From an uncultured Eubacteriales bacterium (GTDB taxonomy: Bacteria; Bacillota; Clostridia; Christensenellales; UBA1242): 64,000 bases of DNA. This document shows positions 60,824-64,000 of the stretch, piece after piece. How positions within the stretch are numbered: the first letter of the stretch is position 1; each line of letters starts with the position of its first letter. Position numbers and translations under genes: made by a program. The notes below the pieces were generated by a model. It did no database searches and was not told the DNA's origin. It saw nothing but the letters and a program-made list of their open reading frames with translations. The stretch is from NCBI GenBank assembly GCA_948806215.1, contig CAQIDI010000001.1:141714-205713 (forward strand), read 5' to 3'.

Positions 60824-60852
60824 TTAAAAAAGAAAGCAAAATTTGCTTTCTA
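60824..60852 (-). terminator. Terminator of the 60854 gene
   Basis: The near-perfect palindrome AGAAAGCAAA/TTTGCTTTCT is followed by a T run on the minus strand, directly after the stop codon. Confidence 0.8.
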
Positions 60853-60853
60853 T

Positions 60854-61300
60854 TTATTGCCATATAATAATTGAATTAGGATAATTTTTTGGTGCTTTAG
60901 TGTTTACCATAATTGTTATGATATCATCTTTTTTATAAACTTTATTGCTATATAAAACAATTTTTTCTTCATTATAATTAATTACTAATCTGTATTTTAA
61001 AGATCTATTGCTAACTAAATAATCTTTAATTCTATCACGCTCTGATGCCACAGAACAGCTTATAACCAAGGCAGTTTGTTTAATGTAGTTTGGTTTACCT
61101 TTTTCTTTTTGCATTTTTTTATTTTTTATGTGAGCCAAAAGTGCAACAATAAACCAAGATACAATGCCTAAAACAAAACAACCCATTCCAACAAAATACA
61201 TTTCAAGCGACATAAAAACAGCAAAGCCAATAAGGCTTCCAACAAAAACTATTAAAAATATTAAACCTTTAACTTTTTCCCAATTAATATCTCTTTTCAT
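60854..61300 (-). CDS. Membrane protein with C-terminal soluble domain, unknown
   Basis: The 148-residue protein has two helices (about residues 10-32 and 37-56), a basic linker, and a soluble domain of about 80 residues with alternating strands (YRLVINYNEEKIVLYSNKVY). This layout resembles small NfeD-like or OB-type membrane proteins, but the family is not clear. A weak GGA site lies before the start. It is transcribed away from the GH13 gene. Confidence 0.6.
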   Translation of the reverse strand: MKRDINWEKVKGLIFLIVFVGSLIGFAVFMSLEMYFVGMGCFVLGIVSWFIVALLAHIKNKKMQKEKGKPNYIKQTALVISCSVASERDRIKDYLVSNRSLKYRLVINYNEEKIVLYSNKVYKKDDIITIMVNTKAPKNYPNSIIIWQ

Positions 61301-61435
61301 ACATATGTTCCAAGTTAATATTAACTATTTAATAATATTACATTATTGATTAAATTGTCAATTTAATAAAAAATTAAAAGGCATTTTTATTTTTTATGTT
61401 ATAATTAAACATAAATAAAATTTTAGGAGTAACTT

Positions 61436-63103
61436 ATGATAAATAAAGCCGCAGTTTTTCATAGAGCATTTGGTAATTATGCTTACTACAGAAATAATAA
61501 AGAAATATATTTAATGATAAGAACCGCAAAAAACGATATTAAAAAAGTTGTTTGCGAATACTACGATAAATATGATTTCAATAAGCGTTACACGGTTGAA
61601 ATGCAAAAGCGTGCTTCTTGTGATGTTTACGATTATTACACAACAGTAATAACTCCACCACACAGAAGGCTATGTTACTTTTTTAGATTATATAAAGGCA
61701 AAAAAGAATTTGTTTATAAACAATATGGCTTTACAACAAGTGCTTATCCAAGCGATTTTCAATTAGCCTATTTAAACCCTTGCGATGTTTTTGAAATTCC
61801 AAGCTGGATAAACAACTCTGTTTTTTATCAAATTTTTCCTGATGCATTTTCAACCTATGGCAGAACCACTCCCCTTTCAAAAGAATATTATGGGGGAACA
61901 TTAAAAGGTATTACAAAAAATATTAGTTACTTAAAAGAACTAGGCATTAATTTAATATACCTAAATCCAATTTTTACTTCCACCACCTATCATCGTTACG
62001 ATATAACCGATTATTATAGCATCGATCCAACACTCGGAACTGAACAAGATTTTAGAGATTTGGTTAATACTTGCCACAAAAACGGAATTAGAATTATTTT
62101 AGATGCTGTTTTAAATCACTCTTCAAGCAATCATCCAATGTTTTTAGATGTTTTAAAAAATGGTAAAAAATCAAAATATATTAACTACTATGTTATAAAT
62201 TCGTTTAAAGGCAACAAGATTAACGAATATGATAGATTTGCTTTTGAAAACTATATGCCAAAACTAAACACTTCTAATTTAGAAACTCAAAAATATTTAA
62301 TTGATATTTTAACATATTGGATTAAAGAATTTGATATTGACGGATGGCGGTTTGATGTTGCAAACGAAATTGGACACGCTTTTATTAAAAAAATTAGAAC
62401 TGCAATTAAAGAAGTTAAGCCCGAAGCTTTTATGCTTGGCGAAATTTGGCACGATGGATGCGACTTTTTGCTTGGCGACGAATACGATGGCATTACTAAC
62501 TTTACTTTAAAGGATTTATTGTTTGAATACATTAAAGACAATGCATCAGCCAAACACTTTGCCGAAAAATTAAACCGCTACTTATCTAGCTTACCTCAAC
62601 AAGCAATAACTTCCAACTCAAATTTCTTATGCAATCACGATACTCACAGAATTGCATCAGAAATTAAAGATAAAAACACGTTGATGTCGCTTATTGCAAT
62701 TCAGTTTATTTTCCCCGGCACTCCACTAATCTACTATGGCGAAGAGATTGGAATGGAACATCATCCAGAACATTCTGGAGATAAAGGTGCAAGGTCGTTA
62801 ATGGAATTTGATAAAGTTAAGAATAACGAATTGTTTGAATTTTACAAAAAGATGATAAGATTAAAAACCAAAAATGTTTGTTTAAGCAGTAATGATTATA
62901 ACGTTGAAAGCATTAACGACTTATTAGTTATAATAAGACAGCACAATAATAAACAAGTAAAACTTATTGTTAACACAACTAATAAAGATAAAAAAATAAA
63001 ATTAGAAGGTAACTATAAAAACTATTTAACTAATCAACAATATAACCTAGGCGATAAAATTAAAGTGCTAAACAACAACTTTGTTATTCTAGTTAAAGAT
63101 TAA
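61436..63103 (+). CDS. GH13 alpha-glycosidase (neopullulanase/maltogenic amylase-like)
   Basis: The 555-residue protein acts on alpha-glucans or cyclodextrins. An N-terminal beta domain (residues 1-115) precedes the TIM barrel: INLIYLNPIFTSTTYHRYDI, ILDAVLNHSSSNHP (region I), DGWRFDVANEIGH (region II, nucleophile Asp), MLGEIWHDG (region III, acid/base Glu) and LCNHDTHRIAS (region IV). There is no signal peptide, so it is cytoplasmic. A TATAAT-like -10 is at 61400-61405, without a clear -35 box. An AGGAG site precedes the start and a strong terminator follows. Confidence 0.9.
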   Translation: MINKAAVFHRAFGNYAYYRNNKEIYLMIRTAKNDIKKVVCEYYDKYDFNKRYTVEMQKRASCDVYDYYTTVITPPHRRLCYFFRLYKGKKEFVYKQYGFTTSAYPSDFQLAYLNPCDVFEIPSWINNSVFYQIFPDAFSTYGRTTPLSKEYYGGTLKGITKNISYLKELGINLIYLNPIFTSTTYHRYDITDYYSIDPTLGTEQDFRDLVNTCHKNGIRIILDAVLNHSSSNHPMFLDVLKNGKKSKYINYYVINSFKGNKINEYDRFAFENYMPKLNTSNLETQKYLIDILTYWIKEFDIDGWRFDVANEIGHAFIKKIRTAIKEVKPEAFMLGEIWHDGCDFLLGDEYDGITNFTLKDLLFEYIKDNASAKHFAEKLNRYLSSLPQQAITSNSNFLCNHDTHRIASEIKDKNTLMSLIAIQFIFPGTPLIYYGEEIGMEHHPEHSGDKGARSLMEFDKVKNNELFEFYKKMIRLKTKNVCLSSNDYNVESINDLLVIIRQHNNKQVKLIVNTTNKDKKIKLEGNYKNYLTNQQYNLGDKIKVLNNNFVILVKD

Positions 63104-63131
63104 AAAAGAGTAAAAATTCACTCTTTTTTAT
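63100..63131 (+). terminator. Terminator of the GH13 gene
   Basis: The stem AAAGAGT/ACTCTTT with an 8-nt loop is followed by a T run, directly after the stop codon. Confidence 0.85.
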
Positions 63132-63180
63132 TTTTAATTTAATAAAAAATTTATATTTGAAAATAAAGTTTTTATTTTAT

Positions 63181-63209
63181 TTGATTTTGAAATTATAAAA
63201 TAGTAAAAT
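63181..63209 (+). promoter_or_regulatory. SigA-type promoter of the MscS gene
   Basis: TTGATT (63181-63186), a 17-bp spacer and TAAAAT (63204-63209) precede an AAGGAGG ribosome site and the ATG at 63235. Confidence 0.75.
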
Positions 63210-63234
63210 TCTTATGTACAAAGGAGGATTATAT

Positions 63235-64000
63235 ATGGATTGGTCAAAAATTTGGTTGGATATTTGCAACTATTTTAAATCCAACATTTGGAATATTGTT
63301 TTATTTTTTGCAATATTACTAGTTGGAATAATAGTAATTAAAGTTTTACTTTCTGTAATTAGAAAAATTCTTAAACACACTAAAATGGAAAAAATTGCAC
63401 AACAATTTATTTGCACAATACTTAAGTTTTTGTTGTGGTTATTATTAATTCTACTTCTTCTTTCTCAATTAGGAGTTGAAATAACAGGAATATTAACTGC
63501 ATTTAGTGCTGTTATCTTAGCCGTTGGTATGGCGTTACAAAATGCTATTTCTAACGTTGCAAATGGTATTATTATTATTTCGAGCCATATGTTTAAAAAA
63601 GGCGATTATATTATAACAAATGGTGTTGAAGGCAACATAACCGACATTAACTTTATGTTTACTACCCTAATCACCACCGATAACAGAAAAATAACATTAC
63701 CTAACAGCAATCTTTTAAACAACAATGTAACAAACCTTGGTGCATATCCGAAACGCCGAGTTGATTTTACTTTTTCAGTTGCATATGAAAGCAATGTTGA
63801 AAATGTTAAACAAATTGTTACCGATGTTATGAAAAGCAACGGAAAAGTTTATCTTGACCCAGCACCATTTTGCAGATTAAAATTTTTAAGTGCAAGCAGT
63901 ATTGATTTTTTTGCAAACTGTTGGTGCGATAACGAAGATTATTGGGATGTTTACTACTACATAATTGAAAATGTTTATAACGAATTTAAACGTAAAAACA
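63235..64000 (+). CDS. MscS-type mechanosensitive channel (partial)
   Basis: The protein runs off the window end after about 255 residues. It has three N-terminal helices (about 18-40, 60-82, 85-108); the third carries the MscS pore pattern with small residues (VGMALQNAISNVANGIIII). The beta domain then reads KGDYIITNGVEGNITDINFMFT and DNRKITLPNSNLLNNNVTNL, the latter the family signature. It releases solutes on hypo-osmotic shock. An AAGGAGG site and promoter lie upstream. Little is missing at the C-terminus. Confidence 0.92.
   Translation, partial: MDWSKIWLDICNYFKSNIWNIVLFFAILLVGIIVIKVLLSVIRKILKHTKMEKIAQQFICTILKFLLWLLLILLLLSQLGVEITGILTAFSAVILAVGMALQNAISNVANGIIIISSHMFKKGDYIITNGVEGNITDINFMFTTLITTDNRKITLPNSNLLNNNVTNLGAYPKRRVDFTFSVAYESNVENVKQIVTDVMKSNGKVYLDPAPFCRLKFLSASSIDFFANCWCDNEDYWDVYYYIIENVYNEFKRKN

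Noticed and set aside
61298..61313. LexA-like palindrome at the start of the 60854 gene
   Set aside because: It has mismatches in both half-sites and overlaps the start codon; the match is probably accidental.
1..64000. CRISPR arrays and tRNA genes
   Set aside because: No regularly spaced repeats of 23-40 bases and no cloverleaf with a GTTCGA-type arm were seen by eye on either strand.

Overview
The window looks like chromosome from an AT-rich, low-GC Bacillota, most likely an uncultured endospore-forming Clostridia-type gut or anaerobe lineage. The evidence is a SigK-type sporulation sigma factor, a PdaB-type spore polysaccharide deacetylase, the ctsR-mcsA-mcsB-clpC stress operon, RNase J, a long-form hibernation factor, a polymerase I with a degenerate proofreading domain, class A RNase P RNA, strong GGAGG ribosome binding sites and standard stop codons. 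Species cannot be fixed from the sequence alone.

Layout. 1-7.2 kb (minus strand): RNase P RNA, sigK, the tRNA wobble-uridine pair trhP/trmR, RNase J and two multi-pass membrane proteins. 7.36-19.7 kb: a compact phage-particle gene cluster with P22-like order (ArpU-like regulator, TerL, small packaging-type protein, zinc-ribbon protein, portal, scaffold, major capsid, connector genes, hub protein, coiled-coil virion protein, two holins). No integrase, repressor, replication genes, tape measure or recognisable endolysin are present. One plus-strand gene for a secreted SH3-like, membrane-anchored protein sits inside it. 19.9-22.5 kb: a large relative of that protein with a predicted beta-propeller, SH3-like repeats and a C-terminal anchor. 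22.5-29.7 kb: tandem-OB SSB, pdaB, a type IIA topoisomerase pair and a YwaF/TMEM164 membrane protein. 29.9-32.8 kb: murG, an anchored surface protein and a small HTH regulator preceded by a textbook Gram-positive LexA box.

32.8-38.8 kb (minus): PAP2 phosphatase, then tsaE-tsaB-rimI, an alpha/beta hydrolase, a membrane-anchored MurF and Ddl, so t6A and cell-wall precursor synthesis share one gene run. 38.9-45.6 kb: yhbY-obg, nth, a divergent DUF3343/cysteine desulfurase pair, and a subtilisin-like protease with a small partner facing an Asn-rich protein. 45.6-52.2 kb: a PucR-type HTH protein behind a frameshifted ABC ATPase, hpf, the CtsR-controlled ctsR-mcsA-mcsB-clpC operon with a visible promoter and CtsR operator, and a previously unlisted 22-residue membrane peptide gene. 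52.2-64 kb: an apparently metal-ligand-less amidohydrolase relative, degV, lysS, a lytic transglycosylase, polA, the Sua5/TsaC t6A enzyme, small membrane proteins (one decayed), a GH13 glycosidase and the start of an MscS channel that runs off the window.

The points most worth a second look are the particle-only phage cluster (possible gene transfer agent-like or domesticated capsid), the LexA box in front of a WYL-less HTH regulator, several genes whose promoters sit so close to the ATG that their mRNAs should be leaderless, the dead amidohydrolase, the single-base frameshift in the ABC ATPase and the tiny membrane peptide beside ctsR.
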